Positions 12,174 through 23,937 of a stretch of 64,000 bases of DNA are shown here, in pieces. The notes below the pieces were generated by a model. The model did no database searches, had not been told where the DNA came from, and saw only the letters and a list, made by a program, of their open reading frames with translations. The position numbers and the translations under genes were made by a program. Numbering within the stretch: the first letter of the stretch is position 1; each line of letters begins with the position of its first letter. The DNA comes from Thozetella sp. PMI_491. Lineage: Eukaryota > Ascomycota > Sordariomycetes > Chaetosphaeriales > Chaetosphaeriaceae. The stretch spans positions 434,001 through 498,000 of the forward strand of contig MU270050.1 of the NCBI GenBank assembly GCA_021432635.1, written 5' to 3'.

Positions 12174-14584
12174 TGATACTAGGCTTTAGTGGTAACTGGC
12201 GTCCAATACAGCTGTGAGGATTAGGTACGTAGAGACTCTTTGGGGCGACGATACTTTAGTCTCTTGGCGCATTACTTGAGTTTTATATAGCCCAAAGAAT
12301 AGCACAGCAAAGTCTTGGCAGGTACATTAGCTAGGAGAGAAGGTGGGTGTGCACTCGGCTAGTATAACCGGAAAACCAGGCCCCGAGAATGGCAACTTAT
12401 CCCGGGTGAGGGCGACAAAAACGACACGCTCGTTGGCCGGCCCAGCCCGACTCAATAATACCTAGCACCCATGCAAGCTGGACACCTACGTATCCTGCCC
12501 CAAAGCCCAGGCCCCGGTTCGGTCCTGAAAGGCAAGGGAACGGGGGGCTGGTCTGGTACAGCGAACTCCGATTATCGGGCACCACCACACACCCTTTCCT
12601 AACCTCTACGTATTGTCGTAAAGTTGATCTACTCTCTACTGAGATATCGAGGCCTTGCAACTTCTGATATTACCAACGCTCGTATAAACTGTCATTTTGA
12701 GTCCGTGTGAGCAGACAACTCCGCTCAGCTGCCTGCTTCTCGTTTCGCCAAGCTCGCAGACGACAACATGGTGCTCAGAATTCTGCTCTAGGAGTACAGG
12801 GCTATGCGGCTGCGGCACGAACCGTCAGCTCGGGATTGACCGTACCCACTGATCCGGTAGCATCTTTATTGCGAGCCTAATGCAACTGCCGAGATACCCA
12901 ACCAGGGAGAATACTGCAAGCTCCATTGGATAGACTGCGGACAGCGCGAGAGCCGCCGACAGGCGTGCTGTAGATGATGGTTGCCTCCTACAGCCATCTT
13001 TTTCAGCTATTACTCTGGGGGGTGACCTGTCATTTTGATAGGCCACGCGACCCCGGTCGTTTGGTTCTGGATCTGCACCTGCTTGGTGCGCCGCGCAGGG
13101 TAGCAATGTGGATCGAGCAAGCCAAACCACATCTGGCCCAATGAAAACCAAGTCATTCAGCACCCTGGGGTCCTCAACTTTTGGCTGGAGTCGACAGGGC
13201 CGTGGTTATCCGACCACCACCCCTACCATCAGTCCGAGATGCTCGGAGGCGTTGCTGAGGGGGTTCATGCAGTGTAGCCCAGCCAAGTCAGACCACAACT
13301 CCAGAGGTTAAAGCTGGGCGACTTGATGACCGGAGTGGGGATTGGCGCTTGAGGGGAAAAGCCCCAGACGTGACGCCACCATCAACACGTAGTCCTAGGA
13401 TTAACAAGCATTGGACAAGGCCACCCCATGATTTGACTTACCCGAGTTGTAGGCTGGAGAAGGAAGTGACGGTGCGCCAAGGGCCTGGCGAGCCATTTGG
13501 GCTAGGAAATCGGACTTTGCCGGTACAGAAGAACCATTTGTGTACCCTCGAGCACTGGTGCTGAATAGATATGACTCTGAACCTATACTGCAGGGTACTT
13601 TCGTCCGGGATGCATGCAACCTGTGCGGAAGTCCGGATAGGATCAGTCCGATAATATCTTCGATGAGAACGGATTAACTTCTTCCACATAGAGACACGCT
13701 CTAGTAGACCAAGGAAGCGATCGTTAAATATAGATGCTAGAGAGAGCCTATATAGCAGGGACTGTAGCATTCTTGTTATGCATACCGACGATGGCAGGAG
13801 GGACTCCGTTGGCTGCGTGTTTTGTGTCGGTATCAGGCCTTGAGTCGAATATTAGTACCGATTTTGACTACGAGGCTGGGACCCTTATAACGACTGCTTT
13901 GACAGCACTGTGTCTTACTCGTCACATTCGGTCAACGTTGGCTGACTGTCGATCATTAAATGAAGGTCCGAAGGCATGCCTGCAGGGCGATACCGGCTCA
14001 ACCAGCGCTAAAAGCTGGGGTACCACACTTCTAGGTCCTGTTTCAGCGGCATGGGACGGAATTAGCGGCTATCCTTCCGCATTTGTTATTGGGAACAGCT
14101 AGAATAACATGGGTTGGGATGGAGGGGCGGCTGAAGAGGTGGCGTACTTACGGTTAGCCAAAATGGGGATAGGGCTTTCAATATTTATTGCGACATGGGT
14201 GAACATGTCTCACGCAGCAATCCATTGGTACTGCTGCTAGATGATTAACAGAAAGGGCGTTCTCCTAACTGGTGTATGTTTCCTAGAGAGGGGAGATTGA
14301 GGCGTCCGGCAGCTGACATGGCGCTTCACCTGGAGGCCCGTTCGGGATACCCCGCCAGAGCCTTGCGGCTCTCACCCTGGGAATGGGACGCCTCTCAAAC
14401 CCGTCTCTTTGGTCCCATAGTTAGCTTTGTTGACCCAAAGTTTATCTTTAGTGTCAAGATTCAACATGCGATAGGAATCATCCCGAGAAAAGGCATCGAG
14501 AACAACGCGAAAGATCTGCCATCCGCTCACGCCAACCGATAGTACACTTCTAATCAACTCACTTTTGCCAATATTCAGTCCGGG
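12174..14584. other. gene-poor spacer of 2.4 kb
   Basis: Short ORFs occur on both strands but none shows a domain, a plausible exon chain or a signal peptide. One minus-strand frame around 13450-13620 ends in a good donor (GTAAGT, plus position about 13437-13442), but no downstream exon was found. This may be a decayed gene. The 5' part is the promoter of the membrane-protein gene at 12173. Confidence 0.4.
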
Positions 14585-16320
14585 ATGGTCTGCCACGCAA
14601 CAAACTGCGACCTTGACAACCCAGGCGACCCTGATGTCGCGGGTATAGGTGTAAGTGATGTATACTCTGGTTCCTGGAACGGCGATGCATAATTCCCCCT
14701 TTTCACATTATCAATATCGGGAGCTCACAAGCGCGGGCGCGAATTAGGTCGTTGTATCCTTTGGGGTCACCGCTCTGCTCAACCTAGGCGTCATAATCTA
14801 TCTCTACTTCTCCGGCCATCTGCGGGGAAATCGATATCGCCCCGTGGATCTAAGCCTCCTCAACGCCTTGGGAGCGAATCCCCTCAAAGATACGGATGAT
14901 ACCAGTGACGCCGAAAAGTTCGAACAGAAGCAGCTCAGGATCGAGATGTACGAAAGATTCATAATATCCATGAGTGACCAACAACTGGTCACCGGTATTG
15001 CCATCCTCGTGGCTCTATATATCAAGAGCTGCAGCGTGTCGGTCTTCTCGTTCGAGATTGCCGTCTCGGTTGCTTACTTCTCGTGCTCGATCCACATTTC
15101 GACTCTGACAGTACTGAGACAGTACCTCAAGCGGTACAAGAAGCTCGCTATCCTCCGATCAATAATGATGGTGATACTCGCGATCATGCTCCTCGCTGGG
15201 CTACTCATGATCGAGTCGGGAACTTTTTACCAAGTACCTTCCATGAAGCTTGGCTGCGCGCTAGCCGACTTCAATTCATACATTTCGCACAACCTCACCT
15301 GGGTGCAAGTTGGGAACACGGCCATGATTTGCTGGTTCATCATCTCAGCATATGGGTGTTTTCTGTATGAGCTCTTCGACGATCGATTCATCGAGGTTCT
15401 AGGAAACTGGTACTTCTGGCTTGCTCTCTCAGTGGGCATGTCGAACGATGACAAGGATAAGCAATGCAAGAAAATTTTTGAGTTCCGGGAAACAAAGATC
15501 ATCGAGAGGATTGGCCTTCCAGGAGTCTCCAAAGTCCGCATGGTCATCATCGTCATCCCGTACCTTTTGGAGGAATTTTCACGGTCCTTTCTCTATAAGA
15601 TCTTGTGGATGCTATTTTACTTCACCTTCGGAGTTGCCACATTCTGTGAGCTCTGGGTTCAGCACGGATACTACAAGCAAGTGCTTGACGTTTGGGGGTT
15701 CGGACAGCTGGTCCCTATGTTTCTTCTAGCGCTACCACTGCTCAGTGCCTACGAGGTATACGAAGAGGCAGCCGAGCGAAGGAAGCCAAAGGACCTCCAC
15801 CAGACATGCAGCGTGGCGACATCTGGGCCGACCGCGACGATGCACGGTAATGACGAGATCAAACCGACTGTCTCGGTTGAGGCGACTAACCATGGGTGTA
15901 CTGGACCACAAGGACCAGAAGTGAGTATCCGGTGCTCTCCCCCATACCTTTTTCCGAAATACTGAGGGTTACTCCTAGCTGCCCAATCATGAGACTCGTG
16001 CCATGAACGTTTACCTCTGTGCTGAGGCCATGCCAGGCCGATACAAACAGGCAATACTCTGGCTCATCGTTTTTATGACGATCTTATCATTTTTAGCCCT
16101 TCAGTTCTATGCAATATTGTTAGGGGGAATCTTCAATATCGCTCGCACATCTAAGCCACATTATTATCTCGAGAAGGCTGCTCTCATTGTTGGATATATC
16201 TTTGCCGGTACACATCCGCTTTTTCACATCTTTCGGGGGGTGATATTGCGGGTATGGGATTGTCACATCTATCCACCTCGCTGGCTTTTAGGGGAGCGTA
16301 AAGGGATTGCCACTCGCTGA
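14585..16320 (+). CDS. uncharacterised fungal multi-pass membrane protein
   Basis: Three exons: 14585-14650, 14748-15920 and 15979-16320, with introns of 97 and 58 nt, giving 526 aa. The short first exon begins MVCHATNCDLDNPGDPDVAG and joins in phase to VVVSFGVTALLNLGVIIYLY, the first membrane helix. Next come a cytosolic loop and the block RFIISMSDQQLVTGIAILVA, then four or five further helices including SVFSFEIAVSVAYFSCSIHI and SIMMVILAIMLLAGLLMI. A hydrophilic stretch of about 60 aa rich in Thr/Pro/Glu follows. The third exon adds two last helices (YKQAILWLIVFMTILSFLAL and AALIVGYIFAGTHPLF). The DQQLVTGIAIL block is familiar from a large unnamed family of ascomycete membrane proteins; I know no function. 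The two N-terminal cysteines spaced by four residues may form a disulphide. Frame continuity across both splices supports the model. Confidence 0.75.
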
Positions 16321-16616
16321 AGGGGTAGCACCGGGGAAAATCATGCTGGTTGCGCACTCATTTCTCGTCTCAGTCGCTGAAAAAAGCTGACTGAGTATGT
16401 AAGGTAGGTTACTATGGAATTTGGGTACGCTAAATGTGGGGCAACTACTTGTACGGAATTGGGAGTCTGCTTGGCGAGCGGCGTCGGATTAACGGCGAAT
16501 TTGAGGTCATTATCTCCGATCTATCCTCTAAGTTGCTCTGCGCCGTCCACCTTTCGTTCGCATGATGGTGCAACCCACATTCTCAAGAGTATCGCCTGAC
16601 CGGCCATATCACGGCA

Positions 16617-18196
16617 ATGGACAAAGGTTTCCAGTTTGTAAATGGCCCCCGAGCCGACAAAACTGCCAGACGACTGATCCGCAGCCACGTAATGAGGGGC
16701 AAGAACACCGGGAAAACGATCCATCGGCAGTCAAGACTTGAGCTAGCTGGTCAACTACCAGGCTGGTCTAACTCACAGAAGCGTGCCTCTGAGTTGGCTA
16801 ACTTGGACGAGGCTGGCGCAGACTGGAGATACTTTTGCCCCGCTACCATCGCTAGGAACATTGGCGACCTATTCCTCACCCTAGCATTCCCATTGGAACC
16901 CACCCCTTATTCGTTGCGAGTCATCAACCAGTGTATGCACAGCAAAGGGACGACTTTAATATTTCAGTATGCTAATGTCTGCATTTTAGTTTTCGAATAT
17001 GTGGCAGAGAAAGTGTACCCGGTGAAGTTAGGCTTTCCCGCCTGTGATGCTAAGTCTATGTGGCTTCAGGTGTTTCTTAGCGACGAGGCCGGTGAGCTGC
17101 GCCCCCCTCCTTTCGTTTATTGCCTCGCTTACCCTCGATGAAGCATGTCATTGCGCCATAGCGTCCATGGAAGCATGCAATAACTTCTTCCTCCACGGAG
17201 GCGATGCCTCAACCGAAGCGCTGTACCACCTTTCCCAGACCCTCGCTCTCCTGAACGAGAGATTACAGAGCAACGAGGCGTTGTCGGACTCTACACTTGC
17301 AATCATTGTCATGCTTCTCATACAAGAACAAATCAGAAAGGGCCGAATGGAAGCCGAGATTCATTATACCGGCCTCCAGAAGCTTGTTGAGCTCCGCGGC
17401 GGCCTCTGCACCCTTGAGGAGAACCCTACGCTGCTCTTGAAAATCTGCAAGTCAGTGAACATCGCCTCTCTTATGAATTATAGGGCAAACTAACAGGGAT
17501 ACCTTTTTAAGAATGGGTGTGGCATATTCTCTTGAGTATGGCCGGCCACTGCTATTCTTCCGAGACCGGATGGCGGAGGTTCGAAATGTTCTAGTATCGA
17601 GAGGATTCAACTTTCACCGAACACCAGGCTATCACCCTACTCAGCTCAATGAACTAGATCCCCGACTTCGTGGCGTTTTGACGGATGTCATGAGCTTTTC
17701 CAATCTGATAAACAGTATCTCACTGGACAAACCACTCGATATCATTTCGTACCACGAGATGATCGTCTCAATATGCTGCCGGCTGGTGGAGTTTCACCCG
17801 CTTCAGAGCCTTGAGAGGCTGTCTAACACAGATTCTGCTTATCACATCGGCATGACTGTGTTCATGATGACCATATATTTGCAATTTGACAATCGCCGGA
17901 TTGCGAACTATGAGTTGGTTTCTCTACACCTCAGAAAGGCACTCGAGCACAGGACGGATGGTCTAGACGCCAATTTTCTGCTGTGGCTCACGTTCGTCTC
18001 TTCTGTCTGGATTATGAACGGTCCTGATCGATCCTGGGTCATCAAAAGGCTCAGAGAACTGGCGGCGCAATGCAGCTTCAATAATTGGAATGAAGTTCGC
18101 TGTTCCTTCACTCTATTTCCGTGGATCGATGCTTTGCATACTGAACCAAGCTGTACTGTATGGAACTCTGTGCATAACCAACCCATACTCAAATGA
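16617..18196 (+). CDS. fungal transcription-factor-like protein (DUF3468 type) lacking a zinc cluster
   Basis: Four exons: 16617-16932, 16990-17091, 17144-17450 and 17512-18196 (introns 57, 52 and 61 nt), 469 aa. The N-terminus is KGFQFVNGPRADKTARRLIR followed by SHVMRGKN, a motif common at the start of fungal regulator-like proteins that lack a DNA-binding zinc cluster. The second and third exons give SMWLQVFLSDEA and HCAIASMEACNNFF. The C-terminal part has LIQEQIRKGRMEAEIHYTGL and LVELRGGLCTLEENP, typical of the DUF3468 (Fungal_trans_2) regulatory domain. No CX2CX6C pattern was seen, so this is either a co-regulator or a protein that lost DNA binding. Its stop codon lies 24 bp from that of the convergent SDR gene, so the two transcripts should overlap. 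Confidence 0.8.
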
Positions 18197-18220
18197 TGAA
18201 GATGCATGATAGTCCCAAGT

Positions 18221-19358
18221 CTACCAGGAGAACTGTTGATGGACCCACTCCTCAGATTGCTTCCACAGCCTCTCAGCCGCCTCACTCGACACAGCCAAAG
18301 GGTGGGCCTGGTCGCTAATTTGACAGTGCACCATGTATGCGCCATAGTTCTCCTTGCCATCTTTGGTCTCAAACGACCCCAACTTCGGATCCAATGCGGC
18401 AACCAGAGCGGGCGCTGCTCCGGCACCTACGGTTTGGTAAATGACGACCCCTTTGGCGATGAAATCGGCGATTGCGGCGTGAGTTTCTTCCGTCATGTGC
18501 CTGGTTAGCTCCGTCTGGATTATACCCGGATGTACCGTAATCGCCAAAATCCCAAACTTCTCGTATAGTCGCTTGGTCGCGCCAATACTGAAGAGCAAAT
18601 TGGCAACCTTAGAGTGGTTGTAACCTTCGACCGGGATGTAGGCCTGGTCTTCCGGATCCACTACTCCAAACATTCGAAGACTATCAAAGTTCGGTTGTTC
18701 CGTCGCCGGTAGGTCTTTGTTCTTGGTCTCAAACATTAAGTCGCTCCATCTCATGCTAGAATAGGTGGGAGACAGAGACGCAACGTTAATGATCCTGGTA
18801 GCTCCCTTAGGATTGCCCTGTGCCGCTGAGATAAGCTTCGGCATGAGCAGGCAGGTGAGCAGGAAGTGGCCGACGTGATTGGTTGCCATGTTCATCTCTA
18901 CGCCATCCTCAGTGATGGTTCGCTCTGGGAAGCCCCCAACCGCAGCATTGTTCACGAGGATGTCCACGGTTGGTATATCCGACCAAGAGAGCAGCTCGGC
19001 GGCGGCAGCGCGGACCGATTTCTGGCTGGACAGGTCGACTTCTACGGCGCGGTAGTCTATATCGGGAAACTTGGTACGGAGAGCTTGGATGCTCTCTTGG
19101 ACCTTTGTAGGGTTGCGGCCAGCGATGATGAGATGGGCGGGACCCTCGGAAGCCTCCAGACTCGTTAGTCCCTTGCCCCTGAATGTGTCTATGCGGCAAG
19201 ATACTTACGAATGCCTCGGCCGTTGTGAATCCAATCCCTCCGCGATTTACGCCTGTGATCAGCACCGTCTTGCCGCGGATCTCTTTGGAGAATGCCTTGG
19301 CTACTTCTAGGCCTTCGGTCTGCCCATTGAACTCTTGGTGGGAAGTTGCGGATGCCAT
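18221..19358 (-). CDS. short-chain dehydrogenase/reductase
   Basis: NAD(P)-dependent oxidoreductase of the classical SDR fold, probably cytosolic; substrate unknown. Two exons read leftward, 19358-19209 and 19153-18221, with a 55-nt intron (plus 19154-19208), giving 360 aa. The nucleotide-binding motif is TGVNRGGIG (about 35-43), the intron falling just after AEAF. The NNAA-type motif is LVNNAAVGGFP, the catalytic Ser lies near INVASLSP, and the Tyr and Lys are in EGYNHSKVANLLF. The size and C-terminal extension resemble the retinol-dehydrogenase/WW-domain-oxidoreductase-like SDRs common in fungal secondary metabolism. It converges on the regulator-like gene ending at 18196. Confidence 0.85.
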
Positions 19359-20224
19359 CCTCTTTGCTGCTGTTTTTTTTTATGTACTCAGAAGGAACCA
19401 GATGAAACCAGGATTATATCATGTATGGCGGCTGGTTCAATAAACTCAGGAAGGGGGGGGACTTGGAGAACTATATATGGAGTTTCGATGTCATTTCCTC
19501 TAAACCTAGTCTTGTCCTCTTACTGTGGAGTTGGCGAGACGGCTCGGAGTGCAATGATTACCGGTCCGTCAATATTTAGACATCTATGATGGACATAGCG
19601 GACTTACAATTCATATTGCCGCTCTATCGGCAGATATTTGCGCGTAGTTCTCGTAATGAACACCTCCGTCGTTCCCTCCGCGGTGCTTCAAGTTCTCTCA
19701 TCCCTGCGCCGATAGAAGCCAGCCCCGCTTTGCGAGAACAGAGCCCCAAATCCAGCCAGTAAGAGATTAACGACCGCATCTAGTTTAGCGCATATCAGGT
19801 GGAGAGCCTTCGATTCGTTGGGGTCAAGCCAGGTCAGCAATGGGGACCAGCAAGGACAACCTCCCATTAAGATTGACTCCACCTACCGAAGACTTGGGAT
19901 CAAGCGACGATATGCATAATGATATTCTTCTGAATTTATCGGAGATGATATATAGCTTAGTAACTTATGCCGGCACTCTTGATATGGATAAAAGGGGAAA
20001 GTTTTCGAGGATGAGTATGATGCTGAGATGGCTTGCTGGAGAAGGAGTTGGCACTATTATCGAGTCCAAAAAACCAATTTCGATATGGCCGCACACAACC
20101 AATTTTTAGAATGAAACAAAGAGGAGATACAAGCCATTCAGGCTCGGCAGAGCGTTCACTGGAAAGAGATGCAACAAACCGAGGCAAATTTATAGGCTCG
20201 CTGAGACAGAACGAGAGGCGGATA
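19359..20224. other. SDR promoter and decayed sequence
   Basis: The SDR promoter contains a T-run near 19371-19383 and a G-run near 19451-19460. Between about 19.8 and 20.1 kb an open plus frame (from 19840) gives a hydrophilic peptide containing NDILLNLSEMIYSLVTYAG. It runs into stops and may be the upstream part of the broken ORF described next. Confidence 0.35.
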
Positions 20225-20543
20225 AGACATCCATCGACAACTTCGAGGCTATGCTGAGAAGACACGTGCTAACGTGTCGCCGTGTCTAAACCTCAAAGTT
20301 AGGGCACATGAAGCGCCAGTCAATGCGAATTGGAAGGTGCTGGTGAAGGAAATGGACATGCGGTAGCTGGACCTGGCAGATGCACTGAACGGTGCTTACA
20401 TGTTAGCCAGCAACATCGAAACCACCAAAGTATTGACCAATTTCGAGGCGATGAAAGTAAAAATTAAAGTGATGGCGGATGACTCGCCGGACGGAAGGGT
20501 GGTAGAGAAGCTGCTTGAAGTCAGGAGAGAGTGCGAATACTGA
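20225..20543 (+). pseudogene. broken ORF fragment with one in-frame TAG
   Basis: A coherent plus-strand frame gives YAEKTRANVS, then KVLVKEMDMR, a single TAG, then LDLADALNGAYMLASNIETT and ADDSPDGRVVEKLLEVRREC before the stop at 20541. The alternating charged/hydrophobic pattern looks helical or coiled-coil and protein-like on both sides of the TAG, which suggests one nonsense change (CAG to TAG is the simplest). The family is not recognised; it could be part of an N-terminal domain of a fungal STAND-type protein, but I cannot show that. Upstream decay hides any start. Confidence 0.4.
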
Positions 20544-21011
20544 TACACTGCCACTACTTGCTAAATAGGGTGAATAGTTATGTATTATAAATGTATTCAT
20601 GCTAGTGTGTCTGGCACCAAACTCGTCCTATCAGCCCATAGATGACGCCTCAGGAACTCCGACTATGACAGTTGAGTATTCTTTGAGACACAATCGGGTA
20701 GCAACGACAGGGTCTACCAAATCGATACGAATAAATCGATATAACTGGCTAGAATAGATGCATCACTCCACCTGATTTGACCAGAGCGTGTAAAGCACCC
20801 GGAACGGAAGCCAAGCCAATTGTTGATGTCATGTCAGGATAAACCCCTCATCTGCAATAAGACATCTCAGTGACGATCATGATTCGAAATGTAATAAGCA
20901 AACTGTAGCAATCTACCATTACTTCGACTGCTCCTTCGTGTAGTTGTACATATTCCAGCACGTCTTTCGACTACCAAAGCTTCGGCATGACATTGGACTC
21001 GTCAATCAACA
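20544..21011. promoter_or_regulatory. presumed promoter of the GMC oxidoreductase gene
   Basis: The 468 bp between the broken ORF and the GMC start codon contain no ORF of note. No specific regulator site was identified. Confidence 0.35.
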
Positions 21012-23251
21012 ATGAGCTACTGGTTCAAGATGAAGGCTGCTCTAGCGGCCGTATTGCTGATGTCGAGTTGTCTAGGATCGCACACAAACGCTGCGAATAA
21101 TATCACCGAGTTCGACATTATTATAGCGGGTGGTACGTGGAGAAAGTTTTGGACGACCCCAGTTCACGGCTTATTCAAGTCACAGGTGGTACGGTGGGCT
21201 GTATTGTTGCATCTCGACTTGCTGTGGCAGACCCTACCCTCTCCATCTTGGTCATTGAACAGGGCATGAATAATTTCAACATGCAGAGCGTCATCTATCC
21301 TGCTCTCTTTGAGCGCAATACGATGCCCGACTCAAATACAGCACTCTTCTGGAAGATAAATCCATCGCCGCAACTTGCTAATCGTGAGCCAATCATAGAA
21401 ACTGGCGGCGTGTTAGGCGGCGGTTCCTCAATCAATTGGATGGTATACACTCGTCCACAATGGGACGACTTTGACGCGTGGAACGTTTCCGGGTGGATGG
21501 CAAACGACCTCCTGCCGTATCTCAGAACGGTAAGCTTCTTGGACTGTGGATGCCAAGTACGCGATGAGGGAATCGCAAGTGCTGTCCCTAGCCTCCAGCA
21601 AATATCTAACGTATGTTGCAGTTTGAAACTTACCATGGCGAGACCACCAATGTATCAACACATGGATATAAAGGACCGATCAACGTGTCGAAGGGGACTC
21701 ACCAAGGCCCCGAGGCTCAGAATGCTTTTATTGAGGGTGCGAAAGGAATTGGATACCCTAACGTATCGGACCTTCAGAGTTTGCACTCGAACAATGGTGC
21801 TGGTCCTTGGTATCGCTACGTGTCACCTTTCGACGGACGTCGCCAAGATGTCGCCCACAGGTACTTACATCCTTTGTTGCAGAGTGGTAAATTCCCCAAC
21901 CTGCATGTTGCGACTGGGACTCAGATCCTTCGTATATTGTTTGACGAAGGAAAGGGAAAGAAAAGGAACAAACGAGCCATCGGTGTCGAGTATCGGCCGA
22001 ACCCGAAATTCTTAGAGGAGAACTCTCGGGACCAAAAGAGCGTTGCCTTGGCCAAAAAGGTTGTCATTGCATCTCTAGGTGCTCTTGGTACGCCGCTGCT
22101 ACTTGAACGCTCGGGACTTGGCGACCCGGAAGTGCTACAGAGTGCAGGCGTGCCTCTTGTCGAAAGCCTTCCTGGCGTGGGTAATAATCTCCAAGGTGAG
22201 TCTCACGCCCTGCACCCGTGGTACAGATCATTACCCAATTTCTTTTATATTCTGATGCCTACATGCTCCTCAGATCATCACTTTGTGGGCTATGTCTATC
22301 GCACGAGTCTCCAAGCCAACGAAACAATCAATGGCATAGCCAAGAACGAACGCGGGAGAGACGTAGACGCCATGATAGCGAGGAATGATCCGCAGCTCGG
22401 ATGGAATGGCCACGACGCATCCAGCAAACTTAGGCCGAAGCCTGAAGAGATTACAGCCCTAGGCCCGGCGTTCCAGGCTGCCTGGGACCGAGACTTCGAA
22501 CCGGCTCCAAACCGACCTCACATGGTGATGGGGCTTTTCAACGCTTTTTTCGGAGATTCTGCTACCCTTCCGGATGAAGCTGAATACGTCACCACCGCGC
22601 CTTGGTGTACCTACCCTTATGCGCGCGGACATATCCATATAACCGGACCAGAAATTGACGATCCGTACGACCTTGATCCACAGTGGCTGCTAGATGAGAA
22701 TGATATAGATCTGAAGAGTCACATTTGGGGGTACAAGACGCAGCGGGCGATTGCGCGAAGAATGGCCATCTTCAGAGGTGAGCTCGCCTCAGGACATCCG
22801 TCTTTCCCGAACGGATCAAAGGCTGCCGTGGTCGAGACAGCTGGAGGTCCAATTCTCGAGCCTCTAGAATATTCACCAGAAGACGATCTCGCTATTGTTA
22901 AGTACATACGGGAGAATATCGGGACCTCAAGGCACCCACTAGGTACCTGCAAGATGGCCCCAAGAGAGGAGGATGGTGTTGGTAAGTTGAGCCTCTACAT
23001 CTTCCTCTTCCAGGAAAATAGCGTGAAGTCTCGAAAGCGAGATTGGTTTATCGAGGACTTGGCTAATAGAGAGTACCGTAGTTGACTCGGAGCTGAATGT
23101 GTATGGCATATCTGCCTTAAAGATTGCAGATCTGAGTGTTCCGCCACTCCAAGTTGCTGCCAACCTTTACAGCACCGCGCTGATGGTTGGAGAGAAGGCC
23201 GCAGATATTGTGCTCCAAGATCTAGGACTAGATCATCTAGCTATCCTTTAA
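21012..23251 (+). CDS. secreted GMC oxidoreductase, alcohol oxidase-like
   Basis: FAD-dependent glucose-methanol-choline oxidoreductase, expected to oxidise an alcohol with release of H2O2. Five exons: 21012-21132, 21186-21529, 21622-22195, 22274-22981 and 23082-23251, with introns of 53, 92, 78 and 100 nt, giving 638 aa. A signal peptide starts the protein (core AALAAVLLMSSCLGSHTNA; a second Met at residue 7 is possible). The FAD Rossmann motif GGGTVGCIVASRL spans the first splice, and the GMC block is GGVLGGGSSINW. The C-terminal catalytic His lies in SRHPLGTCKM (about 564), and the paired Asn in VAANLYSTALMVGEKAAD (about 608). The C-terminal blocks MAPREED, DSELNVYGI and LKIADLSV match the methanol/alcohol oxidase branch more than glucose oxidase. 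The secretion signal and lack of an obvious peroxisomal tail argue against a peroxisomal methanol oxidase. All splice joins keep frame. Confidence 0.87.
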
Positions 23252-23937
23252 GTGAATATACTTATCGTAGTCTACGAGGAAATGAAGCCTATAGGATGTA
23301 GCATATGCCGTTTTGTAGGGTGCGACGGTTGCTAGAGTTTCTAGCTCTATCAAAAAAGTAGGCCATATTATGTGATGATAAAGACGAATTAATGCTCTTT
23401 TCACCGATGGCGAGGAGATTTCTCAGCCAGTGAGCGTTATCTTCCCAGTTTGCTCTCGAAAAGTCCCTTTGAAACTGGAGTGTCAGCAGCGAGTCAACCT
23501 TCGGATGCCTAGAACTCTCGTCCGCAGTGGCCCAGCTGCGATGAGGCACATTGTAACGTGGCTTGCACCAATTGGTCTGTATATCGATGATTGCTTCGCT
23601 AAGTCCACAAACTCGTCTTGGTATATAGCTAGTTAGGTAGGTAGCTAATACTGAGTCTTCCGGGTTGGGCAAGGACGCTGCATTCGGAGCCTCGATATTC
23701 CCCAACGGTTAGTCATTCCGTTCCAGGTGCTCACGACGGTGACATTGGATCGACTGACATATTCATTTTAAACCAGATGTATGGTATTGCCCCGGGCGGT
23801 GGTCCTAGTGCTGGGTCACAGAAAACAATATGTTTTGGAAGGAGCATCAAGTTGAAGGCCGCTTCTTAATGCTTATGATGATAGCTAATGCAGTTCTTCC
23901 ACTACCCAGCCTGCTCGATGGGCAGGCAAGGCATGCA
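23252..23937. other. convergent spacer
   Basis: Between the GMC gene and the minus-strand cysteine-rich gene. A 138-codon open minus frame (23705-23289) has no domain, no signal peptide and poor start context, so I do not call it a gene. Confidence 0.4.

Noticed and set aside
13734-14102. Plus ORF of 122 codons with hydrophobic segments
   Set aside because: No recognisable family, no splice partners, surrounded by stops; likely chance in gene-poor DNA.
23289-23705. Minus ORF of 138 codons
   Set aside because: No domain, no signal peptide and no conserved-looking blocks; probably random.
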